Assembly (NCBI GenBank): GCA_019247695.1 | Contig: JAFBAP010000062.1 | Coordinates: 1 to 57,308, forward strand | Source: Verrucomicrobiota bacterium | GTDB lineage: Bacteria > Verrucomicrobiota > Verrucomicrobiia > Chthoniobacterales > JAFAMB01 | DNA: 57,308 bases | Direction of reading: 5' to 3' | Part shown: in pieces, positions 18,049-27,306 of the stretch | How positions within the stretch are numbered: position 1 is the stretch's first letter | How the letters are laid out: each line of letters starts with the position of its first letter | Notes under the pieces: model-generated | What the model saw: the letters and a program-made list of their open reading frames with translations, nothing else | Told to the model about the DNA's origin: nothing | Databases searched by the model: none | Translations under genes and position numbers: made by a program

Positions 18049-19294
18049 CCACTTCACCCCGGCATTCCGGCGCCTCATCGAGATCGGTATGCGCGGCGAC
18101 GCGAGCTTCGGAGGCGCGGATCGCTACTTCTGGGGACTGCATAACGCAATCCGGCGCCGGGAGACGGATTTTACCGCAACGGCGTATCATTTTGAGGAAA
18201 TCGAACGCATGCCGGATGAGAATAACGGCCGCGTGCCGTTGGGATCGACCCGCCTCCCTTTGCACTCCAGGCTGAAGATATTGCGTGACGGCGTTCTCCG
18301 GGAACTCAGAACCGGGAGTTGCGGCAACCGGACGCCATCCGCTCGAGGCCAACCTCTTCACCCCGGCACCGTCATCGCCTCCCATTTTGCCCTGCACGCG
18401 CTGCCCCTTTTACCGGAATTGAGCCGGGCTGCTCACGTGGTGCATTTTCATGGTCCTTGGGCGCAGGAGTCCAACGTTGAAGGTCAACCTTGGATACATG
18501 TAACCGCCAAGAAAGCCATTGAGAACCTCGTGTACGGCAGTGCCCGGGCGTTCGTTACCCTTTCAGAGGCATTCCGCAAACTCCTTATCGACGCCTACAA
18601 GGTGCCCCCTCATAAGGTTCACGTTATTCCGGGCGGGGTGGACGTCGAGCGCTTTCGCCCGGGGAATCGATGCGCCGCGCGCGCCGCGCTGGGCTGGCCG
18701 CAAGATCGGCCGCTTCTGGTCTGCGTCCGGCGGCTCAACTCCCGGATGGGGCTGGAGAGCCTGATCCGGGGTTTCTCCCGGATCGCGCCCCGGTATCCTC
18801 AGGCGCAGCTGATCATCGGCGGCAAAGGCCCGCTCCGGCTCCGGCTGGACGCGTTGATTGGCTCGCTCGGTCTGCAGGAGCAGGTCCGCCTGGCCGGGTA
18901 CATTCCCGAATCACAGCTACCGGCGGTATACCAGGCCGCTTCCGCGACCATCGTGCCCAGCGAACGCCTGGAGGGTTTCGGATTAACCACCGTCGAGTCG
19001 CTGGCCTGCGGAACGCCGGTGCTGGTTACACCGGTTGGCGGCCTCCCGGAAATCATCCGGCCTCTCGCTCGGCCATGCGTGTTCGCCGGTACCGGTGAGG
19101 AGCCGATTGCCCATGGGCTGGACGCCTTTCTGGCAGGAAAATACCCCGTCCCGGATACAAAAACCTGCCGGCGCTACGCCGTCGAACGTTTCGATTGGGA
19201 CCGCATCGCCGGCCAGGTCCTCGATGTATACCGGAACGCGGCGTACGTAAGCCGCGACCCGGCAAGCAACAGCCGGTTATCCCGGCTCCCGTAA
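18041..19294 (+). CDS. Glycosyltransferase family 4
   Basis: The 417-residue product has the GT4 features VHVIPGGVDVERFRPGN, LLVCVRRLNSRMGLESLI, then AQLIIGGKGPLRLRLDALI and the donor-binding VPSERLEGFGLTTVESLACG. The N-terminal domain includes FGGADRYFWGLH in place of the usual Gly-rich loop. The start lies inside the end of the preceding GT4 gene (eight-base overlap). An acyltransferase gene follows after 171 bases. It is part of the rightward exopolysaccharide group. Confidence 0.9.
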   Translation: MANHFTPAFRRLIEIGMRGDASFGGADRYFWGLHNAIRRRETDFTATAYHFEEIERMPDENNGRVPLGSTRLPLHSRLKILRDGVLRELRTGSCGNRTPSARGQPLHPGTVIASHFALHALPLLPELSRAAHVVHFHGPWAQESNVEGQPWIHVTAKKAIENLVYGSARAFVTLSEAFRKLLIDAYKVPPHKVHVIPGGVDVERFRPGNRCAARAALGWPQDRPLLVCVRRLNSRMGLESLIRGFSRIAPRYPQAQLIIGGKGPLRLRLDALIGSLGLQEQVRLAGYIPESQLPAVYQAASATIVPSERLEGFGLTTVESLACGTPVLVTPVGGLPEIIRPLARPCVFAGTGEEPIAHGLDAFLAGKYPVPDTKTCRRYAVERFDWDRIAGQVLDVYRNAAYVSRDPASNSRLSRLP

Positions 19295-19465
19295 ATGTAG
19301 AAATCTCCAGAAGCACTCAAAAAGCTAATCCAATCACTGCCAACGCCGATAATACCGGGTGCCATGGAATGGTCTCAATCTTCGACTCCCCCATCAAGCT
19401 CCGGGACAGCTCCTGGTGGGCTTCCCTCCGCCATCGACCTCACCTCGACTGCTTGACCCTCCGAC

Positions 19466-20722
19466 ATGCCGACCAAAACCTCCGCCGACATCATCGCCCC
19501 GATAGCTCAATCCATGCCGTTCAAATCGAGGAACATCCAGATCGACGCTTTGCGAGGGATCGCAATCCTAAGCGTCATCCTCCTGCATTACTCTGTCTGG
19601 TTGCCTCTCGGCTTCCTTGGACTTCCCACTGAGGTTGTCTCCCCTTTTATTCACAACGGGTACTACGGCGTCATCATCTTTTTCGTCATTTCAGGCTACC
19701 TGATCACCTCAAGGGTACTTGAGAATGGGATCCAGAATTTTTCGGCCCGCCGCTTCTACCTGATGCGATTCGGGCGCATCTTCCCCTGTCTCCTGTTGAT
19801 GGTGTGCGTGGTGAGCGCCCTGACCCTGCTGAAGCCCGAGTCAATCGGCTTTGACCCCCACAAGCATCGCCTGCCCAACTTGTTAGCGTATGCATTTACC
19901 TTTCGAGCAAACCGTTACGTTCTGGAAAACGGAAGCGCCGGTCTGGCCTGGGACATTCTCTGGTCGCTGTCAGTCGAAGAGGTCTTTTACCTCGTACTCC
20001 CGTTCGTGGTTAAAATTTTCCGCGACCAGCGGCTCTGCAGCGTCCTGCTGATTACCGTGGCCGTGATCGGGCCGATCCATCGGTGCACCACGCGCAGCCC
20101 GTACGATTACGCCGGTTGCTTTGACCTGATCGCGATCGGCTGCCTGACCGCAATGCTTGCGCACACGTTCGGCCCGCTGAAAAGCCATGCGGCTCGATCC
20201 AATCTGTGCTGGTTAGGTGCAGGCCTGATCCTGTGGTCCTACGCATTTCGCAATGTCGTTGATAACCGCGTGCTCGGTCCGTCGCTGGTGGGGATCGGAA
20301 GCTCGCTTTTTATTCTCGGAAGCGTCCCGTCAGACAAACACCACAACCTTCTCCAGCAGGTTCTCGCGAAGCTCGGTTCACTCAGCTATGAGCTTTACCT
20401 GTTCCACATGCCCCTTCTTTACCTGACGCTGCATTGCGCACGGCAGTTGTCAATGTACCCCACGAGTTCGCAGGCGGGCACCTGGCTGTTCCTGCTATGG
20501 TCAGGCCTGCTCGCCGGCCTGGCCCAATTGATTTCGCGGTTTTACTCTGAACCGCTTAACCGCTTAATCCGAAGAATGTTAATTGCCCGGCTTGGCGCCG
20601 CAGAATCCCGGTCCGATGCCATCGCCGGTGCCGGTGGGTTCCCCATGGCTTCTGCCACTGAAGGCCATTCAACGGCCAATACTGCAGATCTCGTCGCCGG
20701 TACCGCCCATCTCGTGCCATGA
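19466..20722 (+). CDS. Acyltransferase 3 family membrane protein
   Basis: The 418-residue protein shows the acyltransferase-3 pattern: NIQIDALRGIAILSVILLHYS near residue 28-48, YYGVIIFFVISGYLITSRVL, RFYLMRFGRIFPCLLLM, WSLSVEEVFYLVLP and SYELYLFHMPLLYL, with about ten membrane spans. The start is either this ATG or the in-frame ATG at 19514. The last 50 residues, after FYSEPLNRLIRR, are a soluble tail rich in Ala and Gly. It likely O-acylates the polymer made by the neighbouring enzymes. Confidence 0.88.
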   Translation: MPTKTSADIIAPIAQSMPFKSRNIQIDALRGIAILSVILLHYSVWLPLGFLGLPTEVVSPFIHNGYYGVIIFFVISGYLITSRVLENGIQNFSARRFYLMRFGRIFPCLLLMVCVVSALTLLKPESIGFDPHKHRLPNLLAYAFTFRANRYVLENGSAGLAWDILWSLSVEEVFYLVLPFVVKIFRDQRLCSVLLITVAVIGPIHRCTTRSPYDYAGCFDLIAIGCLTAMLAHTFGPLKSHAARSNLCWLGAGLILWSYAFRNVVDNRVLGPSLVGIGSSLFILGSVPSDKHHNLLQQVLAKLGSLSYELYLFHMPLLYLTLHCARQLSMYPTSSQAGTWLFLLWSGLLAGLAQLISRFYSEPLNRLIRRMLIARLGAAESRSDAIAGAGGFPMASATEGHSTANTADLVAGTAHLVP

Positions 20723-20794
20723 AGTCGATTATCAGCACGGTATACGGTCGGGTCAGCACCTTCCGATTCTTGGAATTGCCGGCTTTAAGATAGG

Positions 20795-21049
20795 TTGGAC
20801 GGCTGTCCTACAGCCCTTTACATCTGCCAAACCTTGTTTCTCCAGTCTCAACGTGTCCCTGATCCCCGGTGGCTGGCCGTCGTGCAGCATTTTCCGGCGA
20901 ACATATTCTTGATTGTCTTGTGCTCCGTCGTCACGCACTACTTAGTGGAACGGCCGATGATACAGCTCGGCCGCAGGCTCTCCCGTGCAGCGCCTGTTTC
21001 TCACGCGAATCCTGCCTCTCTGGTGCCTGAGCCGGCGATGATGCCCTGA
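20795..21049 (+). pseudogene. C-terminal remnant of an acyltransferase 3 gene
   Basis: The last 60 residues of this 84-codon frame read FLIVLCSVVTHYLVERPMIQ, followed by LGRRL and a short tail. This is the normal C-terminal membrane span and ERP motif of acyltransferase 3 proteins, and is close to the end of the protein encoded at 1207-2451. No in-frame N-terminal part exists upstream; the frame is stopped just before it and the intact acyltransferase ends at 20722. It is best read as the stub left by deletion of a second acyltransferase gene. Confidence 0.65.
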
Positions 21050-21225
21050 GCGCGTCCTCGATGGGCGTGAGATGGACTCACCCGCACCATGAGCAATCGG
21101 GTAACGGGCACGCTTCAAGGCGAGCGCTGAGTCCGCGACAAACGGGAAGGCCGCCGCTGGTTCTGGAAGCGAGCAATTTGGGCACAGGAGGGAGCCGCCG
21201 GGGTAGTGACGTCAACATGCGTGTC

Positions 21226-22028
21226 ATACCATTTCGATGGCCCTGGAGGTAAAATTTTGCCTTCCTTCCCAGATGCCCTGCCAGCGTTACACCTGTTAAA
21301 CCGTAAAAACGGTCTTAGGCTCAACGGGCCGGCAGACCTTAGCCCAGGGTAAACCCCAGTGCCATTTAGTCAGGGGCGAGGGGGGATGCTTTCGTCCCGG
21401 AGGGACGGCTGATGTTAGACAGGGACTTCAGTCCCTGTGAGGCGCATCTAAGAAGGATCGCGTCCCGTCGGCACGCCTGAAACGCTGCACCGGAGGATTC
21501 CGACTCCCAAGGGGCCGGCCAAACCCGGCGCGACCATCAGCACCAAAAAGCCGAACGTCCCCCAACCTTCGACGTCCGCCTGGTTTGGCGCACGCCTTCA
21601 GGCGTCCCGACGGGACGCAATCCCTGGGGGGAACGCCCTCACAGGAACTGAAGTCCCTGCCTAACATCAGCCGTCCCTGCGGGACGAAAGCATTCCCTCC
21701 TCGCCTTTAACTAAATGGCAGTGGGGGTTTACCCTGGGAAGACGTTTCCCCCGCGCCCAGCCCTGAAGGGGCGGTAGCAAGCGTTGCCGGCGGGTTCTGC
21801 CGCCCCTTCAGCAAATCCAACGCGGCGGGGCGGGTGTTTGTTCGGGAGGGCGTACAGGCGTGACCCCTTAGGAGGGCTCATCGTCATTTTACGGCTACCC
21901 AGGGTAAACCCTGAGCTAAGTTCTCCCGGCCCGTTGGGCCTAAGGCCGATTCAACCAAGTACGGAGCATCCTCCGGCGCCGACACCCCCTGAGCCGGCAT
22001 TCTACCGAGATAACCGTCTGAATGGTAT
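21226..22028. mobile_element. Non-coding element with ATACCATT terminal inverted repeats
   Basis: The element starts ATACCATT at 21226-21233 and ends with the exact complement AATGGTAT at 22021-22028. Inside the termini, the segments ending ttagcccagggtaaaccc (about 21310-21355) and starting agggtaaaccctgagctaag (about 21902) are inverted with respect to each other. Between them is a large foldback (21343-21738). No transposase or other coding frame is visible. A shorter relative at 12336-12485 has the same ends without the centre. This pattern fits a MITE-like or other non-autonomous element. Together with flanking DNA it fills the 21050-22303 gap. Confidence 0.68.
21343..21738. repeat. Long imperfect inverted repeat, arms of about 145 bases
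   Basis: The left arm (21343-21488) and right arm (about 21594-21738) are near-perfect reverse complements for their outer 100 bases, sharing atgctttcgtcccg, agggacggctgatgtta and agggacttcagt. They are weaker inward through gcgtcccgtcgg. Each arm also contains small hairpins such as cgtcccggagggacg. Transcribed in either direction, it could fold into a very long stem with a loop of about 105 bases. Confidence 0.85.
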
Positions 22029-22303
22029 CAGGGGTTCACGCGTCAACACGGGAGATCGCTCCCCATGCGTGGGCAAGTGTCCACGCAACCGCTGATCCCG
22101 TGAGGACCCGGGCAGGGTGAGGGTGGAAATCGCAGAGGCCCATCAAGGTACCGGTGAAGCGAGTACCGATCGCGGAGCGAAGCGGCCTTGGCTCAATGGT
22201 GCTAAGTTAGGCCCGCTTTATGGCGGTGGCGGTGCTGAGTCAGCGCCGGACCATGACCTAATGACCCCCTCCCGGTCATCCGACAACCCGGAGAGTCTTC
22301 CGG

Positions 22304-23575
22304 TCAATTTGCGTCGGCGACATCAACCGGTTGCACCGGCCGGGACGCTGAGCCGTGCGTGGCTCCCGGACACGACTCATCGAGCGACAGACGGTCCTGG
22401 CGGCTCGTCCATGCCGCCAAAACAGACTTCCCGACCGAGATACTCGGGGTCTCGACAAAGCGATAGATCAGACCGCTAACCGGGAAAATAATGATCCAAC
22501 TGGTAGCCCCGGCTACAAAGTACAGCAGGGGCCGGCTCTCAAGATGGGGAAAAGCCGCCAGGTAGGCGTTCAACACAGATTTTAGGATCGGATGATGTAT
22601 CAGGTAGATGCTGTAGCTCCAGAGACCCGCCGTTTGAATATGCCGGCTTAGAACATTCTTTTTTTCCGGATCGATCCGCCCGGGGTGGAGCATGCGCCAG
22701 AGCAGATTGGCTGCAAAAAGGGCGAAAAAGGTAAATGAAAGGGCATGCGCCGGGAGGTCCGCGGTCGCCATACCCAAGATCAGCCACAGACTAGTCGGGA
22801 TCCGCCGGACCAGCGTTAAAGCTCGACCGTCCAGGTAAGCTTGAGCAAGCCCTGCCCCGATCGACCAGCTGAACCAGTAGAACAGAGGGGACATGCAGAG
22901 GGGAATCGGAAGCGCACCGAAGCGGGCCTGATGGAAAATCGTGATCACCTGGCACGTCAGCTCGATCAAACCGGTGAGCAGCAGGGCTTTCCTCCACCCC
23001 CAACGCCTCGTTACGAGCAGAAGGGCAGGAAAAATGGCGTAGAGCTGCACTTCCACGGCGATGCTCCAAAAGTTTCCGTTTATTCCCCAGATACACCAGG
23101 AGATGTAGTTATGGACGAGTAAGAGGTGGGTGACAAGCTGCGCCCATTGATTGAGCTTGGTGAAAGCCAGCCTGGTGGCAGGAAACACGAGAGCGAATAG
23201 GAGCAGGGCAAACAGATACGGTGGATAGATCCGGAAGAACCGTCGTATGTAGAAACTCGTAAATGGGTTAACGGTGGTCTTCTTGAAGCTAAGGTGGATG
23301 CAGAATCCACTGATGACAAAAAATACCGGCACGCCGATCCAACCGAGGGTGAATGGGTATAGGACAAGCCCGGTAAGCAAGGACTTGAGATAAACCGGAA
23401 AGGAAACGCATAGCTCAGCCGGCACCACCCACGGATGCTTGAAGGATCGGCCGGTGAGCAAAAAGTACTCCCAAACGATGTGTCCGAGAAAGACTGAGAT
23501 GACGGCGAGGCCGCGAAGATCGTCAAGGAAAAGAAAGTGAATTCCGGATTTCGCAGAGGATGACGAACGGTTCAT
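22304..23575 (-). CDS. Acyltransferase 3 family membrane protein
   Basis: I take the ATG at 23575 (MNRSSSSAKSGIHFLFLDDL) as start, giving 423 residues; the 95-residue open extension upstream looks non-coding. Family landmarks are LFLDDLRGLAVISVFLGHIV, WIGVPVFFVISGFCIHLSFK, YIRRFFRIYPPYLFALLL, FWSIAVEVQLYAIFPALL and SYSIYLIHHPILK, with about ten membrane spans and a terminal FVETPSISVG. The closest relative in the window is the protein at 1207-2451. It lies downstream of the GT-C-like and UbiA genes on the same strand, 140 bases away, and likely decorates the same glycan. Confidence 0.88.
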   Translation of the reverse strand: MNRSSSSAKSGIHFLFLDDLRGLAVISVFLGHIVWEYFLLTGRSFKHPWVVPAELCVSFPVYLKSLLTGLVLYPFTLGWIGVPVFFVISGFCIHLSFKKTTVNPFTSFYIRRFFRIYPPYLFALLLFALVFPATRLAFTKLNQWAQLVTHLLLVHNYISWCIWGINGNFWSIAVEVQLYAIFPALLLVTRRWGWRKALLLTGLIELTCQVITIFHQARFGALPIPLCMSPLFYWFSWSIGAGLAQAYLDGRALTLVRRIPTSLWLILGMATADLPAHALSFTFFALFAANLLWRMLHPGRIDPEKKNVLSRHIQTAGLWSYSIYLIHHPILKSVLNAYLAAFPHLESRPLLYFVAGATSWIIIFPVSGLIYRFVETPSISVGKSVLAAWTSRQDRLSLDESCPGATHGSASRPVQPVDVADAN

Positions 23576-23715
23576 AGTGAGTGCACGGCGTGGGTCGATC
23601 CAAATAGAATGGCTGGACGATGGCTGGTGCCGATGACTTTCAGGGTGCCTTGCACGAACCTCTCCAGGGTTGCCCGCCGCTGAACCGGCTTGTGCGAACG
23701 CGATCCCCCTTTTTC

Positions 23716-25284
23716 TCAGGTACCAACCGTCGCGGTCTTCACCTGGGCCGTCTTCGGCGGCCGGGTCCCTTGGACGGCGTCGCCGGATCGATCCGGTCGC
23801 CTGAAAATGCCGGCAAGCGCAGCACCATTTATCGACAGGAGCATGAGCGTGATCGCCCAAGCGACGATTCTACCGCCGGCCGAATGTTCCCCGAGCCGCA
23901 CCAGCCAAAAATCGGGAAATCGGTTGGCTCCGGAACGAGCCGGGTCCTCGGCGGCCTCACGTGACTTCTGGGAAACAGGCAACGGTTTACCATGGATGCC
24001 AAGCCAAAGGCCATGCCAAACCGCAATTTGTTGGCTGGGAAAACCTACATCTTGGTTCCATGCGGTTTCCGACTCGACGGTTGCCAGATGCCAGTTCACG
24101 AGTACCGGCGGGACGGTTAAAGCCGCAGACGCGATGACGAGCGCAGCAAAGGCCGGGCGAAACCTGGAACGCCAGAGGGCGACGGCGACGGGAGCGACTG
24201 CAACGCCGAAAATGGGCAAGACCGGCAGCAGATAGCGGGGTCCCCAGCCGAAGGCGCCCCAATTCTGCATCCTGGCGATCAGGAGCGAGTACAAAAGCGC
24301 CCCCGGTAAAAACGTCAGCACCAAACCGCGCGTCGGTCTAGGAACATGCTTCCAATAGAACGGCAGCAGAAAGATCAGGAGCAAGACCGGTGAATAAAGG
24401 AAAAGGCCGCGGTTCGGAGCGAAAAAGAGGCCAAAGAGGCCGTGAAAAACATTTCCGTTTAATGCGTTGTTGCCGTTGAGATAAACCGGTGCCGTCGTAC
24501 CTGGGCGCAACGGGTTGCCCATCCGCAGCCAGTTGTAGGCAAAGGTCGGAACGAGCACCGTGAATCCGGTTAGGGCGGACATGAGGTAGTCGGAAAATCG
24601 GACCTTTCGTCGCTGCAAGAACAGGTACACCGCAAACGCGAGGCCGGCGAATATTCCCAGTGAGTAGCGGAAGGTGCAGGCCAGTGCGAAGGCGGCTGCG
24701 GCGAGGATCACGTAGAGCCGAGGACGCGGCACGAGCGGGATCTTGCCGCAAAGGTAGAGCAAGGCGCACATGCAGACGCACCCGCCCATAACGTCCCACG
24801 CCGTCTTGCTGTAAGGCCAGTACATCGTCGTCATTACAAATCCCGCGGACAACAGGAAGGCTGTGCGCGTTGAAAACGTCAGCGCGAAAAGCTGATACAC
24901 CAGCAGCGCGCCGATGGCGCTGAAAATCGCATAGGTAAACGCGACGCCGATCCGGGTGAGCACAGGGGGAGATGCAATCTTGTCAGCCGCAGTGCCCTTC
25001 GACAGACAGGATCCCAGAAGAGCGGCGGGCAGCATCAATACCGTATTGCCGAGGTCGTGGGGCTCGTAATAGCGATGATCCGGGCCTTGGATCCATGCCG
25101 GTATTTCTTCCGGCGAGCTCAGGGTGCCCTTATTTACGATTAACAATGCGACTCTCAACTGCTCAGTTGCGTCGCCGCTGGACATCCGGCCGGATGCGAA
25201 CAGCAATAAGAAGCTGACAACAAAAGCGGTGACTGCCAGGGCCGGACGGCTCGTGAGGGCAGGTTTGTAAAAGCGTTGATGCAT
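23716..25284 (-). CDS. GT-C-like polytopic membrane protein, paralogue 1
   Basis: The start is set at the ATG at 25284 (MHQRFYKPALTSRP), giving 522 residues. After TM1, the loop ASGRMSSGDATEQLRVAL carries an Asp in the position where GT-C glycosyltransferases keep a catalytic acid. About ten to eleven spans follow, with the conserved PTFAYNWLRMGNPLRPGTTA in a central loop and a C-terminal segment with RFPDFWLVRLGE. The protein at 32929-34548 shares all these blocks. GT-C enzymes take sugars from polyprenyl-phosphate donors. The gene follows the UbiA-like donor-synthesis gene by 73 bases in the same direction, which supports this role; family placement is otherwise by pattern only. Confidence 0.72.
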   Translation of the reverse strand: MHQRFYKPALTSRPALAVTAFVVSFLLLFASGRMSSGDATEQLRVALLIVNKGTLSSPEEIPAWIQGPDHRYYEPHDLGNTVLMLPAALLGSCLSKGTAADKIASPPVLTRIGVAFTYAIFSAIGALLVYQLFALTFSTRTAFLLSAGFVMTTMYWPYSKTAWDVMGGCVCMCALLYLCGKIPLVPRPRLYVILAAAAFALACTFRYSLGIFAGLAFAVYLFLQRRKVRFSDYLMSALTGFTVLVPTFAYNWLRMGNPLRPGTTAPVYLNGNNALNGNVFHGLFGLFFAPNRGLFLYSPVLLLIFLLPFYWKHVPRPTRGLVLTFLPGALLYSLLIARMQNWGAFGWGPRYLLPVLPIFGVAVAPVAVALWRSRFRPAFAALVIASAALTVPPVLVNWHLATVESETAWNQDVGFPSQQIAVWHGLWLGIHGKPLPVSQKSREAAEDPARSGANRFPDFWLVRLGEHSAGGRIVAWAITLMLLSINGAALAGIFRRPDRSGDAVQGTRPPKTAQVKTATVGT

Positions 25285-25357
25285 TTCTGGATCGAATATT
25301 TCTGGGTCGTTCTCGTAACGATGGCAAAATGCCCGGAACTCCGGAACTTGGTCCGGG

Positions 25358-26818
25358 TTAAAAGACCGTGGCGAAGACCAGGACCGCAGCGAGAAGCAAG
25401 GCAACCACGTAGCTCCGCGCGTCCCTGAGGGCGAAAACGATCGGGTCATGATGCACGTCGTTGCGCCCGGTCAGTATCCAGAGTCTCGCAAACCAATAGA
25501 GAAGAATCGGGCAGGCGATGAGAAGGAGCTGAGGAGATCTGTACAGGGCCTGGACCTCGGGCGAACTGACGTACAAGACCAGGATCAACGTCGACAAGAT
25601 TCCTGACGACACGCCCAGCATCGCAATAATCAGGAGATCAGTGGGGCAATACGCCCGCCCGGAGTTTCCGGCCATGGACTTACCCATGGCGTTGATCTCC
25701 GTGTACCGTTTCACGAAGGCCAGGCTTGTGAATAGGAACATTGAGAACGCCAGCAGCCAATGCGACAAGACGATGTGTGCGGTGATTCCTCCGGCCAGCA
25801 CGCGTGCACTATAGAGCAGGGCGAGGCAGATCACGTCGACGATCAACTTGCGTTTCAGGTAATGTGAATAGGCAAACGTGATGCCGTAGTAGGCGAAAAG
25901 GCAGAGAAAGAAGCCGGGTGAGACCGATGCAGACAGGGCCAACCCCCCGGCCAGGAGAGCTATGGAAGCGCCGAGCGCCTTTCCGATGGGCAGGTCGCCG
26001 TTGGCGATCGGACGATGCTTCTTTTTCGGGTGCGCACGATCGTTCTCAAGGTCGACGATGTCGTTGGTGAGATAGACACTGGACGCAACCAGGCAAAACG
26101 CGATGAATGAGACGGCGACGGCCAGGTCTGTACGGAAATCGAATATCCGGTGTGCCGCGATCAACGGGACAAAAAGCAGGATGTTTTTGGCCCATTGGTG
26201 CGGCCGGCAAGCCCTCAACAGGCTTCGAAACAGTGAAAGTCTTTTGACGTTTACCGTTGCAAGCTTCGGGACCGCCCGCAAGACGTGTTTCTGCGGGTTG
26301 ACCGCGTAGGCGCGCCGCGCCTGTGCCCAGACGGGGATGTCAGCGGTAGAATCTCCAACGTAGTCAAACCCGGATGCTGAGAATCGTTTGTTTAACTCGT
26401 CAACCTTGGCGCTGCCTTTGAGGTTCCGGGTGGCGTTGCTGGCGATGACCATGTCGAAACAGCCGACGTGGCGGGCAACCTCTTCCGCGATGGCAGCGTT
26501 CGCGGCAGTGGCAAGAACAAGCTTGCGCCCGCTCGACTTTTCTGTCCGCAGCCAGTCGATGAGGGCGTGGTTATAGGGCAACAGCGCGATATTCGGCAGG
26601 TTCTCCTGCGCCAAGCGCTCCTTGAGGCAGGCCCGTCCCTTGACCAGCGCCGCCAGGATCAGAAAAACGTTGGTCGGCCGTTTCAACACCCACCGCAAAC
26701 ATGATTCGATGAGGGTGTCGGTCCGGCATAGCGTGCCGTCCAGATCCACGCACAGAGGGGCGGACGTGAGATCCACCGGTTCCTCCGATGCAGACGATTG
26801 CGAGATGGTTCCAGCCAT
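25358..26818 (-). CDS. HAD-UbiA fusion, decaprenyl-phosphate phosphoribosyltransferase-like
   Basis: The 486-residue product has two parts. Residues about 20-190 are a HAD phosphatase domain (LCVDLDGTLCRTDTLIES with the DxDGT nucleophile, and YVGDSTADIPVWAQA as the C-terminal acid motif). Residues about 205-486 are a UbiA prenyltransferase with SLLRACRPHQWAKNILLFVP, YLTNDIVDLENDRAHP and then HRPIANG, and later AFVKRYTEIN. The KRxxE second motif is that of the DPPR synthase group rather than of menaquinone or heme enzymes. Those enzymes join polyprenyl phosphate to phosphoribosyl pyrophosphate. The HAD part could remove the 5-phosphate. It precedes a GT-C-like gene. Confidence 0.85.
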   Translation of the reverse strand: MAGTISQSSASEEPVDLTSAPLCVDLDGTLCRTDTLIESCLRWVLKRPTNVFLILAALVKGRACLKERLAQENLPNIALLPYNHALIDWLRTEKSSGRKLVLATAANAAIAEEVARHVGCFDMVIASNATRNLKGSAKVDELNKRFSASGFDYVGDSTADIPVWAQARRAYAVNPQKHVLRAVPKLATVNVKRLSLFRSLLRACRPHQWAKNILLFVPLIAAHRIFDFRTDLAVAVSFIAFCLVASSVYLTNDIVDLENDRAHPKKKHRPIANGDLPIGKALGASIALLAGGLALSASVSPGFFLCLFAYYGITFAYSHYLKRKLIVDVICLALLYSARVLAGGITAHIVLSHWLLAFSMFLFTSLAFVKRYTEINAMGKSMAGNSGRAYCPTDLLIIAMLGVSSGILSTLILVLYVSSPEVQALYRSPQLLLIACPILLYWFARLWILTGRNDVHHDPIVFALRDARSYVVALLLAAVLVFATVF

Positions 26819-27306
26819 TCAAAAACCCCGGTTCGAGAGATCCGTGCCGGCAGGGTACGAGAAGGTCCTGCCGCAACCCGTCCTTGTTCGTGACATGCAA
26901 CGGATGAACGGCAGGCCCAATGTAAACTTTAGCAAGGCCGCGGCATTTACTGATTTGGGACTGGACCGAAGGGGGGTGTAAAGTGAACCGCTTGGGATCG
27001 AGCGGCTCGCCGGAAATGCCCTCCGGATGCGCCGGTGTCGCGCCGTCCGCAGCGGCTGAAATTTGAGAGAGATAACCCTCAAGGAGGCGGAGAATACTCC
27101 GAATGTTATGACTTGAATTCTCTCCACGGAGCCCACGGGATGAGCAAGGACCAGCACACGGCTACACATCTCCGAAAGCAAGGCCACGGCGGCGCAGCAA
27201 GTACACGGATGTCGTATCACCACCTCAGCCAAGGTCCGAATCTCGGCATGACAGCTTAAGGGGAAACCCCGGGGTCTTCAGGATACAAAGATGATTGGCA
27301 AGACTA
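26819..27306. other. Divergent spacer between the UbiA and acyltransferase genes
   Basis: About 490 bases separate two divergently read genes and should contain both promoters. Open frames here are not gene-like. I could not identify a defensible promoter pair, operator or hairpin. Confidence 0.4.

Noticed and set aside
26819-27232. Leftward open frame of 137 codons in the divergent spacer
   Set aside because: Cys/Arg/Ser-rich without family pattern or ribosome-binding site, and it would abut the UbiA start; considered non-coding.
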